From: DAOUBP01 sp964513075
GTDB taxonomy: Bacteria; Chloroflexota; Anaerolineae; CG2-30-64-16
Reading direction: 5' to 3'
DNA: 64,000 bases
Assembly (NCBI GenBank): GCA_964513075.1
Contig: CAZELR010000015.1
Span: 15,105-79,104, forward strand
Below are positions 29,001 to 36,512 of the stretch, piece by piece (position 1 is the first letter of the stretch; every line of letters begins with the position of its first letter). A program made the position numbers and the translations under genes. The notes beneath the pieces are model-generated. The model had not been told where the DNA came from. It was given only the letters and a program-made list of their open reading frames with translations, and did not search any database.

Positions 29001-29717
29001 ACCGCTGAGCCAGCCCACCAGGCCCAACTGGTGGGAATAGCGCAACGCGCTGGCGTTCGACTCATGTGCCACGCGCCCGGACTACTCGGACGTACCGTTG
29101 AGCCAGAAGAGGATTTCCTCGCTCATGCGCGCGAGATCATGCGCGATACCGACGACAAGTGGATTGTCCATCATTTCAACGAGATCGCGTCCACCGAGGC
29201 AATGCTGAAATCGCTGGAACGATCAGCCAGGTTTGGTCTTGTGCCGTGCATCGAGAACTATCATCAACAAGAAGGATCCCGACAAGCGCAGCGAAACTAT
29301 GAGCAGTACCTGGAATTGATCCGCCAATCGGTGACCCAAGGACTGAGAACCTGTGCCGTACTGGATATTCCACGCCTGTACCATGCCAAACTAGGGTGGA
29401 CGCTCCAGGAATCCCAAGAGCAACTACTGAACGTATGCCGCCAGCTCTCTGAGTTGGAGATACCGATTCTGCTACACCTGATCGATAGCCGCTCTCCACA
29501 ACTAGAACGTTCTGAGTGGTGCCCGTTAGGCGAAGGCCGAATACCATATAAAAAACTGCTTGTGGACCTGTTCGCCACTGTAGGGCACATCGAGGCAGTT
29601 GTGCTTGAATACGAAGATGAGCAGAACCCTTTGAAGAGCCGATCACTCCTAGAGGAGAGTATCAGAGCTGCTGTGACACGTCAACATCCGAAGCTCGCCG
29701 TCCGGTGGATCGGATAG
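26076..29717 (+). CDS. TIR-NB-ARC-TPR STAND protein with C-terminal xylose-isomerase-like TIM barrel
   Basis: The start chosen is ATG 26076, with GGGAG eight bases upstream, rather than GTG 26061. The product is 1213 aa. Residues 1-125 are TIR (DIFISHSQADRRWV). Residues about 145-400 are NB-ARC with P-loop GISGVGKT (K191), LAVLDDVW and the GCLPLAL motif. A winged helix follows, then TPR-like helices (about 560-900), a low-complexity linker and a C-terminal domain (about 955-1213). This last part has hallmarks of the AP-endonuclease-2/sugar-isomerase TIM barrel: E1060 in CIENYH, D1097 and H1103 in LDIPRLYHA, H1134 in LLHLID, PLGEGRIPY (E1153) and E1178 in VVLEYE. Composition is lower in GC than the neighbours, which suggests separate acquisition. 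The barrel could sense, or act on, a sugar or abasic DNA. Confidence 0.85.
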   Translation: MPGQGPCTDDIFISHSQADRRWVDQWLIPHLKREGLKVRTERDFIPGIERYSNLENAVETCRYVFLIITPAWLQSTDAQYAERLARHRESPRGRIIPIIRKQCELPLHLKMLTPVHLIEGEAEDDETELKKLIRVIRGTSEGQIKEQRQIPKPPMTFAGRKTAISRLCSSLTSHADSDVVVALLGISGVGKTALAMKVANKVSRRFPGGVLWLTLGPEAERIGLVESIESQLGIPARRSVDVSERAQSIRFALAQGPRLLAVLDDVWTADLGKWILTSLLPNDRAVLITTHSRSVAAELCNCVERLDPLSEADAVKMLRNHLGTLGEDEGAAREVCALVGCLPLALCVSVGPCKVGLTNLPELAKWLHDDKRVLEGPGIGKDESRETGVAASFALAYDRLGSNLQQRFRALGAFEYTPYGLDALAAIWGDDSQDIAERAVRRLADIMLIDRSWQQCSWDAHPPSQPIYEQHRLLWIYAKKLLDEASDGDAIRLRHARYYIGVANQLASQLENRYDAESVAQFEFYRPQFMAAHEFLCKSSCEERLTLLYELHSYLHNCYDRSGRWEERCQILEEAVRAYETGPDSVLHERGALELQLSDIYRRSLEDLDMTLQYYRAGMEHVCMDKLPARLSIGRLHRRLGDIHRARGEFASALACYDQARGLLLQVGDRSELGKLLSSQAEAYCRSGISLNRAVEAAVASLELHRDRRDTYEVVQSQRVLADVYLAQGKVPEAAIQIQQAYDALVSIGQESNPIMGWVLRTWGDVHLQQDEPAPARLCYERAIDIFRGAHVGIGTAVIQKKLGLWELEHGNAFLALELLESAVDQARGIAGAKYLLGEVLLSWIEAAVAARHALAGEKVSLSLEEQTDLANRLSTSESKRTEFCRLVQESADLEILAAWYAYVQKREAVMIGVADSVSKRPASPRPGDDRGCGVEVADSGSLQDSSPPTFDTIDAVMYAAQNRFRLLQVYLNAWTAEPAHQAQLVGIAQRAGVRLMCHAPGLLGRTVEPEEDFLAHAREIMRDTDDKWIVHHFNEIASTEAMLKSLERSARFGLVPCIENYHQQEGSRQAQRNYEQYLELIRQSVTQGLRTCAVLDIPRLYHAKLGWTLQESQEQLLNVCRQLSELEIPILLHLIDSRSPQLERSEWCPLGEGRIPYKKLLVDLFATVGHIEAVVLEYEDEQNPLKSRSLLEESIRAAVTRQHPKLAVRWIG

Positions 29718-29754
29718 ACCCTTTCTGTCGACTTATTCACACCGTAGAGCTACC

Positions 29755-32700
29755 ATGACCGATCCTGCCGCCACCCGCTACGACGTCTTCATCTCCTACG
29801 CTGCCGCCGACCGCGCCTGGGTCTGGGGCTGGCTCGTTCCGCGGTTGAAGGACGCCGGCCTGGTCATCTGCACCGACCGGGACTTTGCCGTGGGCGCGCC
29901 GCAGGTGGAGAACATCAGCCGCGCCATCGACGCCAGCTGTCATGTGCTGCTGGTGCTCTCCCCGGCCTGGGTGGCGAGTGAGTGGCAAAACTTTGCAGGT
30001 CTGTTGGCGCGCTGCGAGGACCCGGTCGGACGCCGGCGCCGCACCATCCCACTGTTGCGCGAGCGCTGCACGCCGCCCCGCTCGATTGCCCGCCTGACCT
30101 ACGCGGATTTCACCGAGTCTGACGCCTGGGGGCCGCAGTTCGAGCGCCTGATCGCGGTGCTGAGTGGAGATCTGCACCGCACTGCCTTTGGCCCACCGCT
30201 GGGCGCGCTGCTGGGACTGGAGACGCCCACCAATTTCATCTTCCGGCAGAACGTGCATTTCGTCGGTCGCGAGGAAGAGCTTGCAGCGCTGCATGACTTT
30301 CTTGAGGAGTTGACGCCGCTCGGCATCAACTCCGCCCTGCGGGCCAGTCAGGGGACGCCCCGCGTGGCCGGGCTGACCGGCATGGGTGGGATCGGCAAGA
30401 CCCAGTTGGTGGTGGAATACATCTATCGTTACCGCCAGGCCTATCCGGGCGGCATTTTCTGGATCAATGCCGCCGAGCCGTTGCCGCAGGGCTTTGCCAG
30501 GATTGGGCAGATCGTGTGCGGGAACGGTTACGACAAAAGCCAGCGCGCACTCGTGCAGATTGCCGCGGACCATTTGCGTAGCGACCCTGACACGCTACTG
30601 GTGTTGGATAATCTGATCGAGCCGGATTTGCTCAATCTGCCGGTCGATGGCGAGTTGGTGCCGGCGGCTTTGCCCTGCCGGGTATTGTTCACCACCCGCC
30701 GCCGTGACCTGCCCGGCCTGCGGACGATTACGCTGGACGCACTCCCCCTGCCCCAGGCGCTGCAGTTGCTCCTGCGCCACCCCGACCATCAGTCCATGTT
30801 GGCCAGCGATCAGCCGGAGTACGCAGTTGCTCAACGGCTGTGTTCAGCACTGGGATGTTTGCCGCTGGCGATTGAACTGGCCGCTGCCTTTCTGGAGAGA
30901 AGCGGGAGCAAGGTGACCTTGACGGGTTACCTGGAGCGTCTGGATCGCTATGGCGCGCTGGCGACTGTGGACGGTGGTCCCGAGGCACAAGCCGCCCGGC
31001 GAAGATTGCCTACCTGGCACGACCCGGTGGCGGTGACACTGGCATCGCAGTGGGACGCAATGCCAGATGAGGCAGCCCGCCTGCTGCTTCAAACAGCAGC
31101 GCTGATGCCGGAAGCGGAAACCATTCCAGCCGCCCGCCTGGGATTGCTGGCTGGCCTGAGTGATGCCGCAGAGCCGGGCTTTCTTGCCCCCCTGAATCAG
31201 GCGCTGGATACGCTGTGCAGCTACTCCCTGCTGGAGACCCTGGCGGGGGATCAGGTTCGCCTGCATCCGCTGGTACGCGAGTTTGCTGAGGGTACGATCC
31301 AAGGCCGCCCGGCGTTTGCCGGCCTCTGCGCGGGACGCATGGCAGGAGCGCTGTGGGATCTGGGCCGCCTGCAGAACCAGACCGTCCGGCGTGGCGTGGA
31401 TGCAATGCTGGCCGACCTACGCACCGGACTCGGTCTTTGTTCGACTGATCAACAAAGCGAGGCCTATCCCCGGCTCTCCGGCTTGGAGCGCGTCCTGGAC
31501 CGGCAGGCGCACCATCTGCGCGGCCAGGACATGGGGGCGCAGCCTGCTTTCTTCTTGCAGCAGCTGCGCGATGAATCTTTTCAACTCGGCCTAGGCGAGT
31601 TGAAGGCGTGCACAGAGGCGGATCTGGCTCGGCTCGGCCAGCCTTATCTGTGCGAACGGTTCAATGCCTGCCGCGGGTCGCCCGAGCTGGTACGCACACT
31701 CCAAGGGCATGGCGATTCGGTCCTCGCGGTGGCGCTGAGTACTGACGGGCGGCTGGCCGTCTCCGCATCGCAGGACAAGACGCTCAAAATATGGGAGGTG
31801 GCAACGGGCCGCGAGCTGCGCACGCTCACAGGGAATTTCGCCTGGGTCAATGACGTGGCGCTCAGTGCTGATGGCCGGCTGGCCGTCTCCGCATCAGGGA
31901 GCACAGTCAAAGTGTGGGATGTAGCGACGGGCCGTCAACTACGCACACTCCAGGAGCGTGGCAATGAGGTATGTGGCATCGCGCTGAGCGCCGATGGGCA
32001 GGTGGCCATCTCTGCGACGTGGGACGTGATCCTCGCACCAAGGGGCATACTCAAAGTATGGGATGTAGCGACGGGCCGTCAACTCCGCACGCTCAAAGGG
32101 GGGAAGTGCGTAGCGCTGAGTGCCGATGGACGGCTGGCCGTCTCTGGAGCGCATAAGGTGCTCAAGGTGTGGGATGTGACCGCAGGCCGTGAGCTGCACA
32201 CACTCAAAGGACACAGCTCTTCAGTCGTTGGTGTGGCGCTGAGTTCCGATGGGAGGCTGGCCATCTCCGCGTCGGACGACAAGACGCTCAGGGTGTGGGA
32301 GGTGGCGACGGGCCGCGAGCTGCGCATGCTTGCCGGGCATGGTGATAGGGTAACAAGTGTAGCCTTGAGTGCTGATGGACAGCTGGCCATCTCCGGATCG
32401 GCAGACCAGACGCTCAAAGTATGGAACGTGGCGACAGGCCGTGAACTACGCACGATCCAAGGGGGCAGCCATGTGGCGTTGAGCGCCGATGGGAGGCTGG
32501 CCATCTCCACATGGGGAGATACGCTCAAAATCTGGAACATTTCGTCTGCGCTGCAGACGCCGCTCCCTGATCTGACCGGCAGGGCAGGCAATGCAGGCGT
32601 GGCGGCAGGCAGCGAACCGGGTGCGCTCGAAGGACAGCGTTCCCGAATGCACTGCGTGGCGTTGAGCACTGATGGACGGCTGGCCATCTCAGCGGCAGAG

Positions 32701-33597
32701 GGCTGCACCCTCAAGGTATGGGAAGTGGCGACGGGCCGCCAGCTGAGCGCACTCAAAGGCCATAAGAAACAGGTGAACGGCGTGGCGCTAAGTGCCAACG
32801 GATGCTTGGCCATCTCCGCGTCGGACGACAAGATGCTCAAAGCATGGGACGTAACGACGGGCCGCAGCCTGCGCACGCTCAAAGGGCATTGGAGCCAGGT
32901 GACTGCCGTGGCATTGAGTGCCGATGGGCAGCTAGCCGTCTCTGGATCGGCGGATCACACGCTCAAAGCCTGGGACGTGGCAAAGGGCCGCAAACTGCGC
33001 ACATTTCGAGGTCATCGCAACTGGGTCCTCGACACGGCGTTGAGTGCTGATGGGCGGGTGGCTATCTCAGCGTCATGGGACAATACGCTCAAAGTCTGGG
33101 ACGTGGTGACGGGCCGCCAACGCTGCACGCTTGAGGGGCATCGCGATGCAGTGGCCCACGTGGCGCTGAGCGCCGACGGGCGGTTGGCCATCTCCGCGTC
33201 CTGGTGGGACAACAATACGCTCAGAGTTTGGGACGTGGCGGCAGGCCGCCAACTGCGCACGCTTCAAGGGCATAGCAGTAGGGTTAATAGCGTGTCGCTG
33301 AGTGCCGATGGAGGCCTGGCCATCTCGGCGTCATGGGACAATACACTCAGAGTGTGGGACGTGGCGACAGGACGGATCCTCTCGATGCTGCTAACCAACG
33401 CGGCCCTGTGTTGCTGCACAATGACACCAGATGGAAAGACAATCGTCGCCGGAGATTCAGATGGGGAGATGCACTTCTTGGATTGGGTCGGCAGGGGCGA
33501 CATCGGGGTGTCGGAGACAACCTCAGATCAAGAAACAGTCCACCACAACTCCCTACCGCCGGCTGATGAGACCAGCACCCAACCTACGTTCGACTGA
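29755..33597 (+). CDS. TIR-NB-ARC-WD40 STAND protein
   Basis: A 1280-aa protein. Residues 1-135 are TIR (RYDVFISYAAADRAWV). Residues about 165-420 are NB-ARC with P-loop GMGGIGKT (K215), kinase-2 LLVLDNL, LFTTRR and LGCLPLAIEL. A winged-helix/linker region leads to 14 WD40 repeats from about 643 to 1262, enough for two seven-bladed propellers. This is the classic STAND layout of effector, switch and sensor. In the TIR, the position expected to hold the catalytic Glu in the segment after SPAW (SEWQNFA) appears to be Ala, so NADase activity is doubtful; it may serve as an adaptor for the caspase-TIR or TIR-TPR proteins. The gene follows the previous STAND by 37 bases and is followed four bases later by a broken gene. 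Confidence 0.9.
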   Translation: MTDPAATRYDVFISYAAADRAWVWGWLVPRLKDAGLVICTDRDFAVGAPQVENISRAIDASCHVLLVLSPAWVASEWQNFAGLLARCEDPVGRRRRTIPLLRERCTPPRSIARLTYADFTESDAWGPQFERLIAVLSGDLHRTAFGPPLGALLGLETPTNFIFRQNVHFVGREEELAALHDFLEELTPLGINSALRASQGTPRVAGLTGMGGIGKTQLVVEYIYRYRQAYPGGIFWINAAEPLPQGFARIGQIVCGNGYDKSQRALVQIAADHLRSDPDTLLVLDNLIEPDLLNLPVDGELVPAALPCRVLFTTRRRDLPGLRTITLDALPLPQALQLLLRHPDHQSMLASDQPEYAVAQRLCSALGCLPLAIELAAAFLERSGSKVTLTGYLERLDRYGALATVDGGPEAQAARRRLPTWHDPVAVTLASQWDAMPDEAARLLLQTAALMPEAETIPAARLGLLAGLSDAAEPGFLAPLNQALDTLCSYSLLETLAGDQVRLHPLVREFAEGTIQGRPAFAGLCAGRMAGALWDLGRLQNQTVRRGVDAMLADLRTGLGLCSTDQQSEAYPRLSGLERVLDRQAHHLRGQDMGAQPAFFLQQLRDESFQLGLGELKACTEADLARLGQPYLCERFNACRGSPELVRTLQGHGDSVLAVALSTDGRLAVSASQDKTLKIWEVATGRELRTLTGNFAWVNDVALSADGRLAVSASGSTVKVWDVATGRQLRTLQERGNEVCGIALSADGQVAISATWDVILAPRGILKVWDVATGRQLRTLKGGKCVALSADGRLAVSGAHKVLKVWDVTAGRELHTLKGHSSSVVGVALSSDGRLAISASDDKTLRVWEVATGRELRMLAGHGDRVTSVALSADGQLAISGSADQTLKVWNVATGRELRTIQGGSHVALSADGRLAISTWGDTLKIWNISSALQTPLPDLTGRAGNAGVAAGSEPGALEGQRSRMHCVALSTDGRLAISAAEGCTLKVWEVATGRQLSALKGHKKQVNGVALSANGCLAISASDDKMLKAWDVTTGRSLRTLKGHWSQVTAVALSADGQLAVSGSADHTLKAWDVAKGRKLRTFRGHRNWVLDTALSADGRVAISASWDNTLKVWDVVTGRQRCTLEGHRDAVAHVALSADGRLAISASWWDNNTLRVWDVAAGRQLRTLQGHSSRVNSVSLSADGGLAISASWDNTLRVWDVATGRILSMLLTNAALCCCTMTPDGKTIVAGDSDGEMHFLDWVGRGDIGVSETTSDQETVHHNSLPPADETSTQPTFD
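31681..33480 (+). repeat. Array of 14 WD40 coding repeats with high DNA-level similarity
   Basis: Units of about 120-126 bp share long identical words such as GTGGCGCTGAGTGCCGAT and CTGGCCATCTC. Repeats 4 and 7 are shortened (the strand before VALSADGRL is missing), and repeat 7 is followed by a 30-residue non-WD insertion that splits the array into two groups of seven. The conservation in DNA, not only protein, points to recent duplication or gene conversion. Confidence 0.85.
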
Positions 33598-33601
33598 AGA
33601 C

Positions 33602-33957
33602 ATGTCTAGCCACCTCTACCTCGCCCCCGCCGCCGCGGGTAAGACCGCCACGATCCTGGCCTGCGCTCGCAATGCCAGCCGTGACCTGGCGGCGATTCCG
33701 CGCGTCGTTGTGCCGGCCCACCTGCAGGCCCGCGCCGCGCGGCGGCTGGCCGAGAGGGGGGGTGCGATCGGCGTACGCGTGCTCACCTTCGACCGGCTTC
33801 ACACGGAAGTCCTCAACACTGCCGGCGAGGTTTATATCGAGTTCAGCGAGCCGGTGCAGTACCGCCTGATCCGCGCCGTGGCGGACAGCCTGCCGTTGGT
33901 CCACTGTGCGCCCCTCGCCGACCGGCCCGGCTTCATGCAGGTGCTCCAACGACCCGA
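33602..33957 (+). pseudogene. N-terminal fragment of AddB-like PD-(D/E)XK helicase/nuclease
   Basis: It begins with ATG 33602, four bases after the WD40 gene stop. The first 118 codons read like the N-terminus of an AddB/RecB-type nuclease-helicase: LYLAPAAAGKTATILA (P-loop), VVVPAHLQARAARRLAERGG, IGVRVLTFDRLHTEVL and PVQYRLIRAVADSLPLVH. Similarity stops at about QVLQRP, and the frame then runs into unrelated sequence that matches an ADP-ribosylglycohydrolase in another frame. Most of the expected gene (about 1000 codons) is gone, so only a short ATP-binding stub could be made. The family call rests on pattern memory and is moderate. Confidence 0.6.
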
Positions 33958-33965
33958 CCAAGCAC

Positions 33966-34293
33966 CGCGGGGGGCTGCCCAACAGCGGCTAGGTGCGCCA
34001 CACGCTGGAGAGCGCGGTCTGGGGCCTGCTAATCACTGCTTCGTTCGAGGATGCTATCGTGCAGGTGGTCAACCTGGGCAACGATGCCAACACTGCCGGC
34101 GCCGTGGTCGGCGCGCTGGCCGGCGCGGCCTACGGGCTGAGTGCAATCCCGGTTGCTTGGCGGGCCGCCCTGCACGGCGAATGGCCGCTGCGCAGCGGCG
34201 TCCGCTGGGATACCAGCCGATTGGCTGCGCTGGCCGACTGGCTGGCAAAGACAGAGGCGACGCGGGCCGAACGCGGCGGCGGTCCCTGCCTGC
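33966..34293 (+). pseudogene. C-terminal fragment of ADP-ribosylglycohydrolase (DraG-like) with in-frame TAG
   Basis: Reading from 33966, the frame gives RGGLPNSG, a TAG stop at 33990-33992, then VRHTLESAVWGLL, SFEDAIVQVVNLGNDANTAG and ALAGAAYGLSAIP. This matches the conserved C-terminal region of ADP-ribosylglycohydrolases, where the usual sequence is NLGxDADT. The second Asp of that metal motif is Asn here, and the stop replaces an expected Tyr codon, so the fragment is decayed twice over. The N-terminal two thirds are missing, replaced by the AddB-like stub. The parent enzyme would have removed ADP-ribose from proteins or DNA, a likely partner or antitoxin for an NAD-using system. Confidence 0.7.
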
Positions 34294-34410
34294 CTCCGGC
34301 GAAACCGGGCGCAGCTCAGAGAGAAAGGCGGCTAGTAAGCCGACTGATCGGTGTTAATGCCAGGATTCCAGGAGTCCACGGAGCCGATTCCCAGGTAAAC
34401 GAGGTAGCTC

Positions 34411-35175
34411 ATGCAACCAGGGCCCGATAGAGTCATTGCCTGTCCCAAGTGCGACGGCCTCGCCCGCGTCTTCACATTGCTTTCCGGCAACACCTTCGGC
34501 GCGCTCATGTGGACCGATGGCTACTCCTTTGCGCGCATGCTGCCCGAACCACCCCTGATCACACGCTGCGCGCACTGCCAGGCGTTCTTCTGGACGCAAG
34601 ACGCGCGCAAGATCGGGGAGATTCCCGATTCCCTGTCCCTCCTGCTGGCAGAACAAGAGCCGAGCGCTGTGCCCGAGGCATGGCGCCAGGCGCCGAGGAT
34701 TCGCACCCTGTCGGCACAGGAATACTTGGAAGCGCTTGCCGCCGGTGCGGCAAGGACCGCCAAGCGCGAGGCTGACCTGCGCGTGCGCGCCTGGTGGCGT
34801 TACAACGATGCTTTCCGAGATTTCCACCGGGGAGACCGCCGGGGCGGAAGTTTGTCGCCGCCCGACTCGCTCGTGTCATCTCACATCGCGTCGTTCCTGC
34901 GACGTCTGCGGCCTGCCGTGCCTCCCCCGCAACCGTGGTCGCTGTCGCCCGAGGCGGTCGAAAACCTGGAGCGGCTGATCGAGATGCTCGACCCGAGGGA
35001 TGACCGGCAACGGCTGAAGAAGGCCGAGGCGCTGCGCGAGCTGGGCGAGTTTGCCCGCGCGGAGTCTCTGCTGCTGCAGCACTACCCCAAAGGCTTGCAG
35101 ACCCTCGTTCAGTTCATGCTCGACTTGACGCGCGGGCGCATCCGCGAGCTGCGGAAGGTGCCCCGGAGCGCATAG
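34411..35175 (+). CDS. Zinc-ribbon protein with C-terminal helical (TPR-like) region, function unknown
   Basis: A 254-aa protein. Residues about 11-55 hold a CPKC...CAHC pair, typical of a small zinc ribbon, with aromatic residues between. Residues 180-250 are helical and TPR-like (RQRLKKAEALRELGEFARAESLLLQ). I do not recognise a named family. It starts the four-gene operon that continues with a methyltransferase whose ATG directly follows this stop codon. A role in nucleic acid or protein binding is possible but not shown. Confidence 0.75.
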   Translation: MQPGPDRVIACPKCDGLARVFTLLSGNTFGALMWTDGYSFARMLPEPPLITRCAHCQAFFWTQDARKIGEIPDSLSLLLAEQEPSAVPEAWRQAPRIRTLSAQEYLEALAAGAARTAKREADLRVRAWWRYNDAFRDFHRGDRRGGSLSPPDSLVSSHIASFLRRLRPAVPPPQPWSLSPEAVENLERLIEMLDPRDDRQRLKKAEALRELGEFARAESLLLQHYPKGLQTLVQFMLDLTRGRIRELRKVPRSA

Positions 35176-35952
35176 ATGAGCTGGATTCGTACCACCCTCG
35201 GAGATATCGCAGACGGCCGGGTGCTGGATGTCGCAACCGGCTGGGGCCGCTTCATCGAAGATCTGCGCTTTCAGCTATCTGTATTTGGTAGCCTGTCCAG
35301 TGAGCGCGTGCAGATCATCGGCGTGGATTGGGCCCGCGGCGCGGTCACGCACGCGCCGGATGGCGGCAAGAACGTCCACTACCTGGCCATGGACGCGGCC
35401 CGGCTGGGCTTCCCGGACAACAGCTTCGACGTTGTCTGCCTGGTGCGTGCGCTGCACCACATGACCGATGCCACCCAGGCCCGGGTGCTGGCCGAGATGG
35501 TGCGCGTCCTGAAGCCGGACGGCCGCGGCTTTGTGGCGGAGATGTTCCGTGATGAGCAGAGCGAGACGCAGCTGACCGATGTCCTGATCCATCATTGGAT
35601 CGCGGCGGTGGAGACGGCGATCATGCGGGTGGCCCATCCGCAAGCCGTCAGGTGGGTGCACCGCGAGACCTTCCTGCGCAGCCAGATCGTCGGCCTCGTG
35701 GAGAGCAGCGGGCTGCGCGAGCTGCGCTATTGCGACGTGGCCTTTCCCCAGCAGGAGGAGGATGCACTGGACCCTTGGCGGATCAAATCCGAGGAGCAGG
35801 GGATCGATCATTACCTGGATCAGCTTCTGAAGGGTCCCAAACCCGTGCCGGGCAGCGAGGCGCTCTGCAGCCGTGCGGCAGCATTGCGCCAGCGCCTGCA
35901 CACCGTAGGCTTCACGAGTGCGACGTTATTGACGGCCGTCGGGATCAAATAG
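35176..35952 (+). CDS. Class I SAM-dependent methyltransferase (UbiE-like fold)
   Basis: 258 aa. SAM motif I is VLDVATGWGRF, followed by motif II-like IIGVDWARG and FDVVCLVRALHHMTD (motif IV and the conserved helix), then VLKPDGRGFVAEMF (motif VI). This fold methylates small molecules or, less often, protein or RNA; the substrate is not visible from sequence. The gene begins directly after the TAG of the zinc-ribbon gene, and kptA begins directly after its own TAG, so translation of the three is coupled. With KptA next door, an RNA-end or tRNA substrate is possible; that is inference from neighbourhood only. Confidence 0.85.
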   Translation: MSWIRTTLGDIADGRVLDVATGWGRFIEDLRFQLSVFGSLSSERVQIIGVDWARGAVTHAPDGGKNVHYLAMDAARLGFPDNSFDVVCLVRALHHMTDATQARVLAEMVRVLKPDGRGFVAEMFRDEQSETQLTDVLIHHWIAAVETAIMRVAHPQAVRWVHRETFLRSQIVGLVESSGLRELRYCDVAFPQQEEDALDPWRIKSEEQGIDHYLDQLLKGPKPVPGSEALCSRAAALRQRLHTVGFTSATLLTAVGIK

Positions 35953-36492
35953 ATGGACAAACGCCTTGTCCGCCTCAGCAAATTCCTCAGCCGGGTGCTG
36001 CGCCATCATCCGGAGGCCATCGGCTTGACCCTGGATGCCCAGGGCTGGGCCGAGGTCGCGCACCTGCTGGCCCAAGCCCGCGCGCACGGGGTCGCGCTGA
36101 CGCGGGAGACCTTGCAGGAGATCGTCGCCCAGAACGACAAGCAGCGGTTCGTCCTCAGTGATGATGGGACGCGCATCCGGGCCAGCCAGGGCCACACGAT
36201 CCCGGTTGATCTCGGGCTGGCGCCCACAGAGCCGCCGGAACTGCTCTACCACGGCACCGCGGCACGTTCCATCCCGTCGATTAGGGCGCGCGGGCTGCTG
36301 CCAGGCCGGCGCAATCATGTACACCTATCCGCGGATGAAACAACGGCAGCGCGCGTCGGCGGCCGGCATGGCAATCCGGTCGTACTCAAAGTGCAGGCCG
36401 GGCTGATGCACGCGGCGGGCTATCGGTTCTACCTGTCGGCAAACGGGGTTTGGTTGGTGGAGCAGGTGCCTGCGCAATACGTGGTTGTATGA
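35953..36492 (+). CDS. kptA: RNA 2'-phosphotransferase (KptA/Tpt1 family)
   Basis: 179 aa, the usual length for the family. The N-terminal winged-helix part is LSKFLSRVLRHHPEAIGLTLD. The catalytic half has IRASQGHT, LLYHGT and NHVHLS, which carry the Arg, His and Arg residues of the active site. Tpt1/KptA moves an internal RNA 2'-phosphate to NAD+, giving ADP-ribose 1''-2''-cyclic phosphate and nicotinamide. In bacteria without fungal-type tRNA splicing it is linked to RNA repair; some homologues ADP-ribosylate nucleic acid ends. It sits between a methyltransferase and a GUN4 protein. With TIR NADases and an ADP-ribosylglycohydrolase fragment upstream, it adds to an NAD+/ADP-ribose theme. Confidence 0.95.
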   Translation: MDKRLVRLSKFLSRVLRHHPEAIGLTLDAQGWAEVAHLLAQARAHGVALTRETLQEIVAQNDKQRFVLSDDGTRIRASQGHTIPVDLGLAPTEPPELLYHGTAARSIPSIRARGLLPGRRNHVHLSADETTAARVGGRHGNPVVLKVQAGLMHAAGYRFYLSANGVWLVEQVPAQYVVV

Positions 36493-36512
36493 AATGGGTG
36501 GGAGTATCATCG

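Noticed and set aside
31681..33480. CRISPR-like periodicity
   Set aside because: The repeats are about 120 bp, in frame and encode WD40 units; no spacer structure.
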